This document shows, in pieces, positions 53,757 through 64,000 of a stretch of DNA of 64,000 bases; position 1 is the first letter of the stretch, and every line of letters begins with the position of its first letter. The stretch is from Mytilus edulis (Eukaryota > Mollusca > Bivalvia > Mytilida > Mytilidae), in assembly GCF_963676685.1 (NCBI RefSeq), contig NC_092348.1, positions 24,837,386-24,901,385 of the forward strand. The letters run 5' to 3'. Both the position numbers and the translations under genes were made by a program. The notes beneath the pieces are model-generated. The model was not told where the DNA came from. It ran no database searches and was given only the letters and a program-made list of their open reading frames with translations.

Positions 53757-56130
53757 TGATTGATTATCTTTATTTCCTCCATATATATGAAGATTTTACA
53801 ATTTATATTATAAGAACAGATTCAAGAACAGAACACTAACATATTTAAAAATTCTAAACAACATCAAAGTATATAAACAGCAATAAAAAAAAAAGTCCAT
53901 AGGTAGTTACATAATTGTCGAAAACAAAACGTCTATAATTTACCAATTTCATACAAGAACAATATTAGTTAAGATCAAATATGTGACTATAAAGATCATA
54001 ATTGAAGACCTGATGTAGTGTATACATATAATCTGCTATGTGGCACATCAAGAGGCTCCATACATCAGCATTTAAAGTTTGCATGGTATGATTCATACTT
54101 CCAAGCAACGACTTGACAATTTCGTCATCATCTTGATTAAAGAAACGAACGGAATCTTCTACGTCAAGAATATCGAAAATTTTGTAGAACATTTCTGTCC
54201 GAATTTGTAAAAGAGATATACATCAAAGTATAATGCATAAGTATATCCGTATTATATAAGTTACACAAGGAGCATTTGCCTGTTTGAATAGCTATGGCTC
54301 CTAATTTCATTAGCGTCATAAATTTTGAATTAAGAGATGGATAAGTTACCGCTAGTCGTAACAAACGATGCTCCGTCAAACATGTATGTATTTAATGGTA
54401 CCGCTTAAGTTCTGGTCGCCGTTCAACTGAGTGTTTCCATTTGTTTTCTTCGTATATGTCTAAAGTCTGTTTTACAATTTTGCTACACAGTAGCTTGTCT
54501 GGAAAAAAGTTTTCAGCCACAAAGTTTTCAACAAAAACATCAAATTCATATTTCATCAAAATTTTGATATAATCGTAAGTCAATGATATTTGACTGGACT
54601 CACCAGTTAATATTTGTCCCATACGAAAATTAAACATCCGTTTATGTATTGTTGTCGATTTTGCACGAAACAATCTCCCAAAAAACAAAAGTTTCATTTT
54701 ATCAGTATATCCTTCGACAGACCACAAACCAATATTACTAATACAAGAGTCAGTCGGACTACGTTTATCCATCATTAGTATAAATCTGACGAAATATCTT
54801 TGAGTTATTTCCAACATTTCAGTTTCACGGTAGGGTAGCTGACCCCAAGTTTCACATCCATAAAGCGCAGTTGTAAGAATAACTCTTTTCCATATCAAGT
54901 TATTTGTTAAGGCACTCACCCCTCGTGGATTAACACCACACAGTATATAGTGAGTGAAGTTTCTGTTTTATCTTTTTACTGGATTTATCTGATCTATCGG
55001 AAGTTTTTCCATTTGAATTAATAAGTGATCCAGCGTAAGTACATGTACGTTTTCTTTCGAGTACAATATTACCTAGGGTAAGACATGCTGCAGAGTCATT
55101 ATTGTTGCGAGTCTTTCTTGGTGGTGTAAAAGTCAAAACACACTTTTCGATGCATTATATTTCAACCGCCATTTGAGCGTATAGCTGTTAACAACGTTTA
55201 ATAATGTCTGAGCACCATTTACAGATGCGCTAAATAAAGTTGTGTCATCAGATAACAAGATTGTTGGTATGCTTATCGGGCCTACTAGTAGTCCACAATT
55301 TGTCGATAAGAGTTCACAAATCAAGTCATTGATAAATACGGAAAATAACCAAGCAGACAACACACGGCCTTGACCTACTCCTTGTTCGATCCGAAACACA
55401 TGACTTGTTAGTTCACTATGCTGCACATGTGCTGTTGCAGTTTTATACGACATATATATCAGATTCCACAATTTACCTTGAATTCCAATTTGGTTCAGTT
55501 TGTAAAGTAGGCCATCTTGCCACACTCGGTCAAAGGCCTTTTCGTTGTCAAGTACAATGGCATCAATCGAATTACGTTCAAGATTATAATGAATTGATTC
55601 TTTCAAGGTGTAAATAGCTGGTATCGCACCATGTTCTTTTACAAATCCAAACTGGAGTGGATGCGGCATCACACTATTGATATCAACAAGGAGTTTATGA
55701 ATACGATTCAAAATTATTTTATCAAACAGTTTTCCTAATGAAGAAGTTAAAGTAACTGCACGATAACTATTTGGATTAGTTTTGTCTTTATTATTTCCTT
55801 TATAAAGAGGTATAATTATTCCATGTCTAAATGATATAGGTAAGTATTCCTGTTCGAGAATTAAATTGTATAATACACTCAAGTTGTTTTAATAAGTTTT
55901 CACCACCATATAGGATGTGTTCATTTGATATATCTTGTCCTTGTGATTTACCGGCTTTCAATGTTCATACCTGATCCTTGATTTCATCTACAGTAATCGG
56001 TTTGTCGAGAGTATCAATATAACCTTTGCATTTATTGTTGAAAAGATCATGGACTTTTTTTGAAATTTTCCCGTGAAATTGTTTGTCAAAGTAGTTCTCT
56101 ACTTTTATAGAGTATAATTTTTCAAAATAC
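53757..56130 (-). pseudogene. 5'-truncated LINE, reverse transcriptase to 3' tail
   Basis: Read on the minus strand from about 56130: TVDEIKDQV, then a stop, AGKSQGQDISNEHILYGG, a frameshift, then the reverse transcriptase core in the 55882-55133 frame with SYRAVTLTSSLGKLFDKI, LDNEKAFDRVWQDGLLYKL, GVGQGRVLSAWLF and LLSDDTTLF. LSDD (55255-55244) stands where YADD is usual. Further frames give NGKTSDRSDK (55136-54930) and LTTALYGCETWGQLPYRE (54919-54392), and a CSLC segment at about 54270. The 3' end is GAAATAAAGATAATC followed by AATC repeats. At least four frame breaks mean it cannot move itself. No endonuclease domain is present, consistent with 5' truncation. Confidence 0.85.
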
Positions 56131-56132
56131 TA

Positions 56133-57300
56133 GAACACACCCGTGATATCGCGGGTCCGTGACTGAATTAAAGTATATAACTATGCGCAAGCCTTATTTT
56201 AGTATTAGTATTGTCATCTGATAAAGTCATGCCGATTATAAGATACACAGTTTTCTCTGCTTTCAAATCTTTCTGTTTGAACCCGTCGAACTGGAACTTA
56301 CCAATTATTGATAATATTAATTATTTGGAAAACAAAAGGTCCTGGAATGGAGTATTTTTTAATCAACAGCATTGTCCTATATTAGTTATAAATAAAATTT
56401 GACAATTAAGTAGTGTCAACCCTGTGATTATGACCCGTGTAATTACTATATAGTATATCAATCCTGAATACACCGTTTGGTGGTGCGCCTGTCAGATGTG
56501 GAACGTACAGATAAGGTAATCGGTAACAGGTGAATATACTATTGGTATCGGTATCGGACTCGAACACACCCGTGATATCACGGGTCCGTGATTGAATTAA
56601 AGTATATTACTATGCGCAAGACTTATTTTAGTATTAGTATTGTCATCTGTTAAAGTCATGCCGATTATAAGATACACTGTTTTTCTCTGCTTTCAAGTCT
56701 TTCTGTTTGAACCCGTCGAACTGGAACTTATCAATTATTGGTAATATTAATTATTTGGAAAACAAAAGGTCCTGGAATGGAGTATTTTCTAATCAACAGC
56801 ATTGTCCTATATAAGTTATAAGTAAAGTTGAATTCTTTGCCTCGCTGTTTTACGTCATGCCCACTAACAAATTGAAAACTGTACCTATACGCCTTATTTT
56901 TAGTCCAGATTTTTAGTATTCGTATTGTTATCTTAGAAAGTTTAACTGATTAAAATACTACAATAGGTAACAATTTGACATTTTAGTAGTGTCAACCCTG
57001 TGGTTATGACCCGTGTATATAGCATATTAATCCTGAATACAACGTTTGGTGGTGCGCCTGTCAGATGCGGAACGTACAGATAAGGTAATAGGTAACAGGT
57101 GAATATACTATTGGTATCGGTAGCGGACTCGACCCGGAACTTCTTCATTATTGGCAAAATTAATTACGTGGAAAACAAAAGGGCCTGGAGTGGTGTAATT
57201 TTTAATCTACACCTTTGTACTATATTAGTTATATATAAAGTTGAATTCTGTGATTCGTCGTTTTTACGTGATGACGGCTGACAAATTGGACCTCGTAATT
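56133..57300 (+). repeat. Tandem repeat of about 431 bp with an 18-bp palindrome
   Basis: Unit 1 (56133-56563) and unit 2 (56564 to about 57125) each begin GAACACACCCGTGATATC. Unit 2 has the perfect palindrome ACCCGTGATATCACGGGT at 56569-56586 and unit 1 the same with one change. Shared words include AACTATGCGCAAG, CCCGTCGAACTGGAACTT, TTTGGTGGTGCGCCTGTC and TATTGGTATCGG. Unit 2 carries about 125 extra bases, and a third, headless unit runs to about 57300. The LINE ends exactly where the array begins. Confidence 0.85.
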
Positions 57301-57959
57301 TTAGTATTATAGATAATTCCCCCCATAACATACATATATCTCCAGGTGTCTTTGCTTCGGTATCGTCATAAACAAGTGGTAACAGACGGTAAATTGTGGA
57401 ATTCTATAACGAAACTTACTCAGATCTTGTCTGAACGATATTTTTCATATCGAGAAAAAAAACCATATGTATTGACATGTCGATTCCTCGCTACGAATAT
57501 ATAAAATTGGAAATTATATCATGTTTTCTTTACATCAAAGTCAACAACCTCGATATAAACTTTATATTATAAACATTTCAAGCAACTAATTTGTCCTAGC
57601 TTTAAGAACAAATTCAAAGACATCACGACGAGCAAAAGTCCTTCAGTTATTTTCGGTATCAATAGTCAAGTCTACTCATTATAACTGTAAAATATCAGTT
57701 GCGAGTTAAAGTATGAATATTTTTATCGAATGAGCACTGCAAATGAGCTCAATAAATAGATATTAGAAGTGTAAAAGAACCAGCATTATATGTCAAAGTA
57801 AATGTACGGTCTTCACCACGGAGCTTTGGCTCACACCGAACAGTAAGATATAAGGGGCTCGTAAAATAAAGACTTCATAATGTGCCAAGCTGATTTTGCA
57901 CAACATATGGTTATCGATTGTTTAGATTGTAATTTTGTCATATTCGTGACTGAAACTGT
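57301..57959. other. Intergenic with an M2 fragment
   Basis: 57380-57425 repeats the left flank of the LINE (AACAGACGGTAAATTGTGG, AACGAAACTTACTCAGAT). A partial M2 copy in plus orientation is at about 57780-57860 (GGAGCTTTGGCTCACACC). Confidence 0.5.
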
Positions 57960-58325
57960 GTTACAAGTAAAAACATACATATGATTGAGTTAAGTCATTC
58001 CAATTGATATTTTATAGTGTGTCTTTCTATGTTGTGATGTTAATATACTACTGTCCTAATTCTGATGTTCAGTGGTTGTCGTTTGTTAATGTGGTTCATA
58101 AGTGTTTCTCGTTTCTCGTTTTTTATATAGATTATACCGTTGGTTTTTTTCGTTGAATGGTTTTACACTAGTAATTTGTGGGGCCCTTTATAGCTTGCTG
58201 TTCGGTGTGAGCCTAGCATCCGTGTTGAAGGCCAAACCTTGACCTTTATTGGTTTACTTTTATAAATTGTGACTTGGATGGAGAGCTGTCTCATTGGCAC
58301 TCACACAACATCTTCCTTTATCTAT
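57960..58325 (-). repeat. M2 repeat copy, minus orientation
   Basis: The reverse complement of 22170-22590: ATATTTTATAGTGTGTCTTT, CAGTGGTTGTCGTTTG, GGGGCCCTTTATAGCTTGC, TGTTCGGTGTGAGCC and GTCTCATTGGCACTCACAC. With the partial plus copy just upstream it forms an inverted pair. Confidence 0.75.
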
Positions 58326-58424
58326 ATAATTAAAAGATTAATATTGGTCTTGCCATTCAAAGTTATAGGCAATTAAGATATTGGCGGCACTTGATTCTCT
58401 CTAGATTTTTCATACATTTAACGT

Positions 58425-58592
58425 CAGTGGCGGATCCAGGGGGGGGGGGGGGTTCCGGGGGTGCGCACCCCCCTTTATTTTTGCCGATCAATGCATTTGT
58501 ATCGGGACATATGTTTTGCACCCCCCCCCCCCTTTGCCCTGGGTGCCCTGGGTTAGCACCCCCCCTTTCGAAAATTCCTGCATCCGCCCCTG
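58425..58592. mobile_element. MITE, CAGTGGCGGATCC type, with target duplication
   Basis: The left end CAGTGGCGGATCCAGG and the right end read inward, CAGGGGCGGATGCAGG, match at 14 of 16 bases. AACGT flanks both sides (58420-58424, 58593-58597), a likely 5-base target duplication. The 168-base interior is a G-run on the left (G at 58439-58452) and C-runs on the right, so it can fold on itself. Non-coding; the 69-codon frame across it is incidental. Confidence 0.75.
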
Positions 58593-59921
58593 AACGTTAA
58601 CACCTTTCTTTCGAAACAGTTAAGATTTTCTCACCCAGGAATAGATTAACTTCGAATTAGCTGAATTAGGCAAAACCTTCCTGAATTTTTATTACTCAAT
58701 ACTCTTTAGCGTCGTATACTCTTTAATTTGAGCGTCTGTAGTCTTTTGTAAACGAAACGCTCGTACGATATTCATGAGTTTATTGATAAAGATAAGGCTT
58801 ATGAATAATACACTATACATATATTTTGGCCCCGTCAATTCGAAGATCACGAAGGATAAGGCCTATAAATCAGTTTAACACACAGTGCATAAAGTTTACC
58901 CCATTTCAATTTAAAGATTATGATGGATTAGGCCTATAAATCTGTCAACTAACTTTACAGGCCGAGTTCACTTGAACCTCTCGAGTTACATTGTACATGT
59001 ACCTTTACTTACTCGGGTTTAACAATCCGAGTCTACTTGAACAGTTATCCCCTTGAGACCCTGGTTCCAACCCTCACCGACCCAGGATTAAACTCGAGAA
59101 CCCCTTGTATAACGTCAAACCAATGAGATTATTTCATTTTTGTATTCTTGGTCAGGGCCTTATCCTAGTGGAGTTACTTACAGTTGTTCCGAAAAGCAAG
59201 TCAAGAGCGTTGACGTGATATACTCTTGAAACTCTGAAGTCAATTCTAGAGTTTTAAGTGAACTCGAACACACACTGTACATATCTTTCAGTTGATCTCA
59301 AACGATAAATCTGTCAAATATCATACTGTACTGGCAATTTGGGTCAGTTTATTTCCAAATATCAAGACGGATTAGGTTTGAAACTTTATGAAATGGTATA
59401 GCCCGATTATAGACAATGAGTATATTGTTATTTTAAGTATGTTTGCTGTTTTTGACTTTTTGACTGATATTTGGAACTCTCTGGTTCTATCCATCACAGC
59501 TGCAGACTGTAAAATTGTACTTGTTTATAACCTACTTATACTTTATTGATTTAGTAAGTAAAACAAATATATATGGAGGTGAAATTTATTACGTGGCAAT
59601 TAAAATTTCTAGTATAAAATTTAAAAAAAGACTACCTGTCTACAATCTCTTTATTTTACACTTCACATTAAATGTCCCTAAACTGTCTTTCTATGGCGCA
59701 CAATACAGCCCTCGTTCTTAGTGTGCTTGGGAAACCTCGAGATACTGAAATTGAATGAACTATTATACATATCTCAAATATTATTACATCTTTTAAATTT
59801 GCAATAAGACGTAAAGGTCTTGCATATAATTTTAAAATGTAAAAATTTCGAAGGAGAATGATGTTTCGTATCCATTCCTTCGCGTCACACATATATAAGT
59901 AGAAGAAACACATATTCAAAT
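58593..59921. other. Intergenic, ribozyme relic and an imperfect inverted repeat
   Basis: A decayed relative of the ribozyme-bearing unit is at about 58610-58790: TTAAGATTTTCTCACCCAGG matches the unit interior, then GAGCGTCTGTAGTCTTTTGT and GAAACGCTCGTACG replace the hammerhead, with stem I and the core destroyed. 58973-59265 is bounded by GAGTTCACTT and AAGTGAACTC, possibly an old MITE. The minus frame at 59668-59925 adjoining the next gene has no recognisable domain. Confidence 0.45.
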
Positions 59922-61142
59922 TCAATCTCTTTCGTCGTAATTAGGCAACAACCTTTTTAGATAGTATTTCTTAAAAATGCCTGCTTTCTTCAGGGTCTCT
60001 TTGTTTTGTTTTATAATGTCTGCCTGGGATCTTTTAACAATTTTGTGCTTTACCTCAAAGTTCTTATTTTTATTGTTTTTCTTTTTCATCAATTCCAATT
60101 TTATCTTTCTGTCTTGTTTTTGTTTTCTTAATCTAAGTACTTCCACCATTTCATGTTGCCTTTTGCAAAACTTAGCGACTTGTGGTCGTTTCATTAAAAC
60201 CACTTCTTTTGCCACAGTATAGTTAAACTCATAAGGGAGACAATCTAAATTTCCGGTTTGAAAATAGATAAAATCTTGTTGGAGGTCATTTAGCAGGTGT
60301 TCATTGTATTTTGGATCGGACAAGTTTGTATTCCATTTTTCGGCTGTCCATGAACCTAAATCTACAGTTTGGTGTATAGCTGTTATAGCATCAGAGGAAT
60401 CTATTGCAGTATGGTTGAATTCGATTGCATTTATTAAAATCCAATTGTCTATTCTCTGTTTTCCCACGACAATTGGTGGCAGCATATCCCATGTATAGTA
60501 CGAGTCAGTAATAAAGTAATCTTGACCCATCGGCGAATGGCGCTTAGAATGATCCAATTGTATTTGTTTTATTTTCTCGGTAGACGAAAAATCTTTCGTT
60601 GTAATATTTTCAACGTCATAACGAGAACCAGATATAAATATTTCATTTTGTTTTTCAACAAATGGTCTGTATTTTTCCATAAGATTTAAAGTCTGAACTA
60701 AGTCGTCGTTAAAAAGAATATCTGCGTTAGCATATCCAACATACTTGGATCGGAAGTGTCTACTAACAGCTGAAAAGAAACTTTTTATAACCGGAAACCC
60801 TTCCGACATGACGTCAACAACGGGAAGCACAACCCACCCATTATCCTCAAACGTTCTTTTTACTTGAGTATATTTAGATTCTAAAAAGAGTACGGGTAAC
60901 ACATCTGATCCCAGACTCTTCCAATTATCCCTAGTATTGTTATAAACAATTTCTCGATGACTTGAAGGTACGAATGTTGTACACAAAACCAGAAGCCAAG
61001 TTTTTGTATTATCTTCCCTCGTTTCTCTGTGAACATGTCCAGTGGTAAATACATAGATCACAACTAATAATGGTAATGACAAAATCCAAAACGCTTTATT
61101 GATGGAAAGAAGTACTCTGGCCACTCTTTGAAATGCGTACAC
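59922..61142 (-). CDS. Type II membrane glycosyltransferase-like protein, copy B (N-terminal exon not found)
   Basis: 406 codons, a paralogue of the 2541-3830 gene over its whole length. A basic N-terminus and membrane span (FWILSLPLLVVIYVF, about residues 18-32) are followed by TWLLVLCTT (48-56), YANADILF (137-144), GQDYFITD (206-213), IDNWILINAI (231-240), TAIDSS (245-250) and AIHQ (255-258), then a lysine-rich tail. Residues R9, I14, K16 and W19 align exactly with copy A from its first codon. Here, however, codon 1 is GTG and is preceded by an in-frame TAG that is part of a splice acceptor (ttgttgttgtag). So the exon starts at 61142 and an upstream exon must supply the start codon. No ATG occurs before the catalytic domain. 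The reaction is unknown; Golgi lumen is expected. Confidence 0.83.
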   Translation of the reverse strand: MYAFQRVARVLLSINKAFWILSLPLLVVIYVFTTGHVHRETREDNTKTWLLVLCTTFVPSSHREIVYNNTRDNWKSLGSDVLPVLFLESKYTQVKRTFEDNGWVVLPVVDVMSEGFPVIKSFFSAVSRHFRSKYVGYANADILFNDDLVQTLNLMEKYRPFVEKQNEIFISGSRYDVENITTKDFSSTEKIKQIQLDHSKRHSPMGQDYFITDSYYTWDMLPPIVVGKQRIDNWILINAIEFNHTAIDSSDAITAIHQTVDLGSWTAEKWNTNLSDPKYNEHLLNDLQQDFIYFQTGNLDCLPYEFNYTVAKEVVLMKRPQVAKFCKRQHEMVEVLRLRKQKQDRKIKLELMKKKNNKNKNFEVKHKIVKRSQADIIKQNKETLKKAGIFKKYYLKRLLPNYDERD

Positions 61143-62223
61143 CTACAACAACAAAAAAAGTAAAGTTATATCAATTAGTAACATTTTATTTAGTAACCTA
61201 TTTGATAGTCGATATTTATACAATTTAACAACATTAAACGGTAATGCAACAGGATCTCTGTATAGATCTAATAACCGACTTTGATTTTGAACGGAGCATT
61301 TAGCAGGTTTCGTACATTAGCAATCTTTTCTAAATTGATTTAACATGATAGAAAGATTTGAGTTAATAGCTAAATAAACTACTATATGTGCATACGATTT
61401 ACATTTCCATTTTCATTCCCATTAAATAGTGAATTTTTCTTGAGATTTTATCCCCGGATACATCGTGGGAATAATCAGAATAAAATGCTATTGGACAATT
61501 CCGGTTTCCCTGTGGTATCTTTGGTCTCTCTTATATGTCTATAATACTGCGCACATGCAACTAGTGATTGTAAACCATATCCTTTGTTGGGCCCCTTACA
61601 TAAAATCTTATTACAGACACGGGATAGCAAGCATGATGTGAAATATACACACTGGGAGAAGGGGCTAAAGGATTTCCCGTGCAAAAAGGGAAAATTAACA
61701 ATTGGTAACGAAAACCGTCTCTTTTGTCGTGAATTTTTGTATTAAGTTTTCCTTTTTTGATATTTCAAATCTAGAAAACAGAAAAGTTTTGCTGTCTGCA
61801 ACAGAATTATTTAAAGTAAGTTACTTTTGGTAAAAATTCTGCAGTAAAATTAGAAAATTTTAAAAGCAAAAACATCAACAAGGTAATGTTTTAAAATTAA
61901 TTGGTTAAATGTGATTCAGACTGATTTTTACTGAGTTTGGCCATACACTGTGGTTAATTACAATTATACAGTATCAAGTCTGATATTAAAGGGGCACAAT
62001 TGGTGCACCTAGAAATACCTACAACCTGTCAATACATTTTATTGCCTAGACGTACACAGATGTTTCCAAGAAGAAATTTCAAAGCTTTAATTATCTTATT
62101 ACAATTCCAGGAAGTATATCTAGCATTTTAACTTTTTCTTTACAAAAGGAGGCTTTATATGAGTTGCAGCAAATAAATTTGCTGCAGCAAATAAATTTGC
62201 AACTATATTTTTCAAGGTACTAT
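61143..62223. other. 5' side of the copy B gene
   Basis: The missing first exon should lie here or beyond. No strong candidate is seen. A small tandem pair of GCAGCAAATAAATTTGC units is at about 62167-62204. No other gene. Confidence 0.45.
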
Positions 62224-62420
62224 CTAATTCAATACACTAATTTCTCTTCTGTTTGATGAGATTGTGTGAAAGTGTATAGTGTACAGAGTCGAAAAATCAT
62301 AACTGTCAACAAAATTGAACGGATCATCACGAAATGTATCGAATTGAAATATCCAAAGAGTGTTTGACACTTCAAAAATATCGAATTCCTTTACATGTAC
62401 TTTCATATGCATCATTACAA
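62224..62420 (-). pseudogene. Second reverse transcriptase relic of the Penelope-like type
   Basis: The minus frame reads FNFVDSYDFSTLYTI, then after a one-base slip LSHNLIKQKRN. This is the DFSTLYTxLPHNLIKxK block of the same reverse transcriptase family as the relic at 6199-6890. Only about 60 codons remain and no catalytic motif is present. Confidence 0.5.
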
Positions 62421-63671
62421 TATATGATAACTAGTTCTATAAGGTACAGCTTATGTTTGCAATTGTTTTGCTTATACCGACCCTAAATAAATGTCTTATG
62501 TCTAACATGGTGCAGAGGTTCAATATAAGTATTACACTGACTAACAGACTGTAGGTTTACAAAACTGGGTAAGCATTGTTACAATACTTAATATACATAT
62601 AAGTACTAGATAATTATAAGAAGGCATATCTTGAACTATCCAAAGCCATAGATAAAGAGTATGTTTTAAATATTTTTCCAATTCAAAGATTCTCTCGTAA
62701 TCTCATTTTATCATTTTCAAATAATTTTAAGCACGCTTTGGTACTATTCCAATAATAAATATACGATGCAAAAAGTTAATACTGCCATTTTTTTTATAAA
62801 ACTTATACACACACATATAACTTATAATGTTACTGAAGAACGAGAACATTAGTGATGATACTTTAAAAATGGCAGATGTTCCCTTGTATATGGCACTTTT
62901 TTTAAGGACACAAAAACCTATCAACAATTTGACTGAATTAAATACAGATGCAACAATGAGGTGGGGTGCGGGAGAGTTGAAATGCCCTGGAATGTATCCT
63001 TCATCGTGCACGTTGTGATACTTACCGAGTGTAATCTTTTATATCGTTTTGACTTTCTCACTGTTGGTGGAATATGCTGTGAAAACATGTATCCATTTTA
63101 AAGAAATTGAAAGCATTTTAAACGTTATTTGTTTAAAGGACATTAAAGTTCACATGGATCGCATCTTAGTTTACGAGCTCTTTAAACAATATCAACGTGA
63201 AAATTATGATGCGATAGTTTGAGTGTATTAAATTTCAACAGGTGCAGCCACTCTTCCAACCACTATAAAATTTGATGTGGTATGACACACCTATCATCAA
63301 TAGACCAAATGAAAAAGATGTGAGAAACTACATTTTATTTGTACAGCCTTCGACAATGATCAAAACCAGTAACGTATAGTAAACTATAAAAAAAAAGGCA
63401 TGGAATAACAAAATATGTAAAAATTAAAAGAGAAAAATCTATTAAACTATAAAAATATTTACTTAAGGTTGTTAGTAAATTGTGATACGAAACCCTTGTC
63501 GTAATGATTTATAAATTACCGGTATACGGATTTAATTAAAATCGTAGAAGTCACAGCAGCAGACTTAGTTCTCTTTTTTGTGTACCTCTTAAAAGCCTTT
63601 TTGTAATGAGTTATCCTGTATACTATAAAATGTGTGTTCAAACCTTCATGCAGTCTTTCGTAGCGATTTAG
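62421..63671. other. Intergenic, overlapping frames of unknown meaning
   Basis: At 62727-63018 both strands are open for 60-90 codons (minus SVFNSVKLLIGFCVLKKSA; plus NLTELNTDATMRWGAGELK). I recognise neither; a conserved repeat is as likely as a gene. A diverged M1-like end (GATGTGGTATGACACAC) occurs near 63274. Confidence 0.35.
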
Positions 63672-64000
63672 CAATCAACACTAAACATCACGCGACCAAC
63701 AGCAAAAAAGGCAAATAACAGAGATAGAGCTCGCATCTCAGGATATGGGAGTAAACACAGCAATAAAGATAGCAGCCATTCAAATATATCTAGGATTATT
63801 GTCATCGGGATACCGTATTTTTACCCAGAAAGTTCTAAGCAAGAAGTCTTAGGGACCTTAATATATTCTCTCCTGGAAAATGAGGAGCGATGTCTAAAAA
63901 CTTTCTGCATTACTACTGAAAATATTTTGCCCGTAGTTGATAATGACCAATATGTTCTTGAAGCTGAAGGCCAAATTATACTTATTCGACAAAAACAAAT
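63672..64000 (+). CDS. Stop-free stretch, probable partial exon
   Basis: A 109-codon frame, open from just after a TAG at 63669-63671 to the end of the window, without a methionine. The first third is basic and Ser-rich (RDRARISGYGSKHSNKD). The rest looks like a folded domain with alternating hydrophobic residues: RIIVIGIPYFYPESSK, EVLGTLIYSLLENEE and LEAEGQIILIRQKQ. Such length without a stop is unusual in this AT-rich sequence. I do not recognise the family. It could be an internal exon of a gene to the right or a fragment of a mobile element. Confidence 0.4.

Noticed and set aside
59668-59925. 85-codon minus frame downstream of the copy B gene
   Set aside because: It overlaps the stop of the preceding gene, has no domain, and most likely is 3' UTR or repeat sequence.
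62727-63018. Overlapping frames on both strands as a gene
   Set aside because: Both strands are open over the same bases, neither is recognisable, and repeat-derived sequence is equally likely.

Overview
The window looks like eukaryotic, probably bivalve mollusc nuclear DNA; a mussel (Mytilidae) is my best guess. The reasons are the AT-rich, intron-bearing sequence, the lineage-expanded glycosyltransferases, and a dense mosaic of short interspersed repeats of the kind I associate with mussel genomes. No species marker is present, so the assignment is inference.

Genes. The backbone is a glycosyltransferase cluster. Four genes resemble GT11 alpha-1,2-fucosyltransferases (FUT1/FUT2 type): 7935-9076 (-), 31597-32582 (+), 43748-44730 (+) and 49780-50828 (+). 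Each has most of its coding sequence in one large 3' exon that begins with a phase-1 splice acceptor just before the membrane anchor. For the two middle genes a matching 30-nt micro-exon carrying the start codon lies about 1 kb upstream (30124-30153 and 42793-42822). At the two edges, both on the minus strand, sit two paralogues of a different, uncharacterised type II membrane glycosyltransferase-like family (2541-3830 and 59922-61142). All six would act in the Golgi lumen on glycan chains. A stop-free stretch running off the right end (63672-64000) may be an exon of another gene.

History. The middle two fucosyltransferases arose by duplication of a block covering upstream DNA, promoter-like element, micro-exon, gene and 3' flank. 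Copies are at about 27.2-32.8 kb and 36.3-44.9 kb; the second was stretched by roughly 4 kb of repeats, including ribozyme arrays.

Most notable element. A tandem repeat with a 354-nt period (38205-38690 on +, 40477-41640 and 42001-42135 on -) carries one type I hammerhead self-cleaving ribozyme per unit. Four copies have the complete core and stems and three carry distinct lesions. This is a retrozyme-like array in two opposed blocks. Older decayed relatives lie at 17.4, 18.45, 21.37 and 58.7 kb.

Other mobile DNA. Decayed reverse transcriptase genes: Penelope-like type at 6.2-6.9 kb and 62.2-62.4 kb, a CR1/L2-type LINE at 25.4-26.8 kb, and another LINE at 53.8-56.1 kb. There are also a tRNA-derived SINE inside a 51-bp minisatellite, a 63-bp minisatellite, several MITE-like inverted-repeat elements, and repeat families named here by tag: M1 (GGCAATCATACCACATCTTC), M2 (GGCTCACACCGAACAG), M3 (GAGGTTTAGCTAGC), M5 (GGACGCCTCCGG), M6 (GAACAGCGGTATACTACTG), M7 (ACTTGGACAGAAGCTTG), M8 (GGAGCAGGATCTGCTTA). 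Boundaries of repeats are approximate, judged by eye from similarity between copies.
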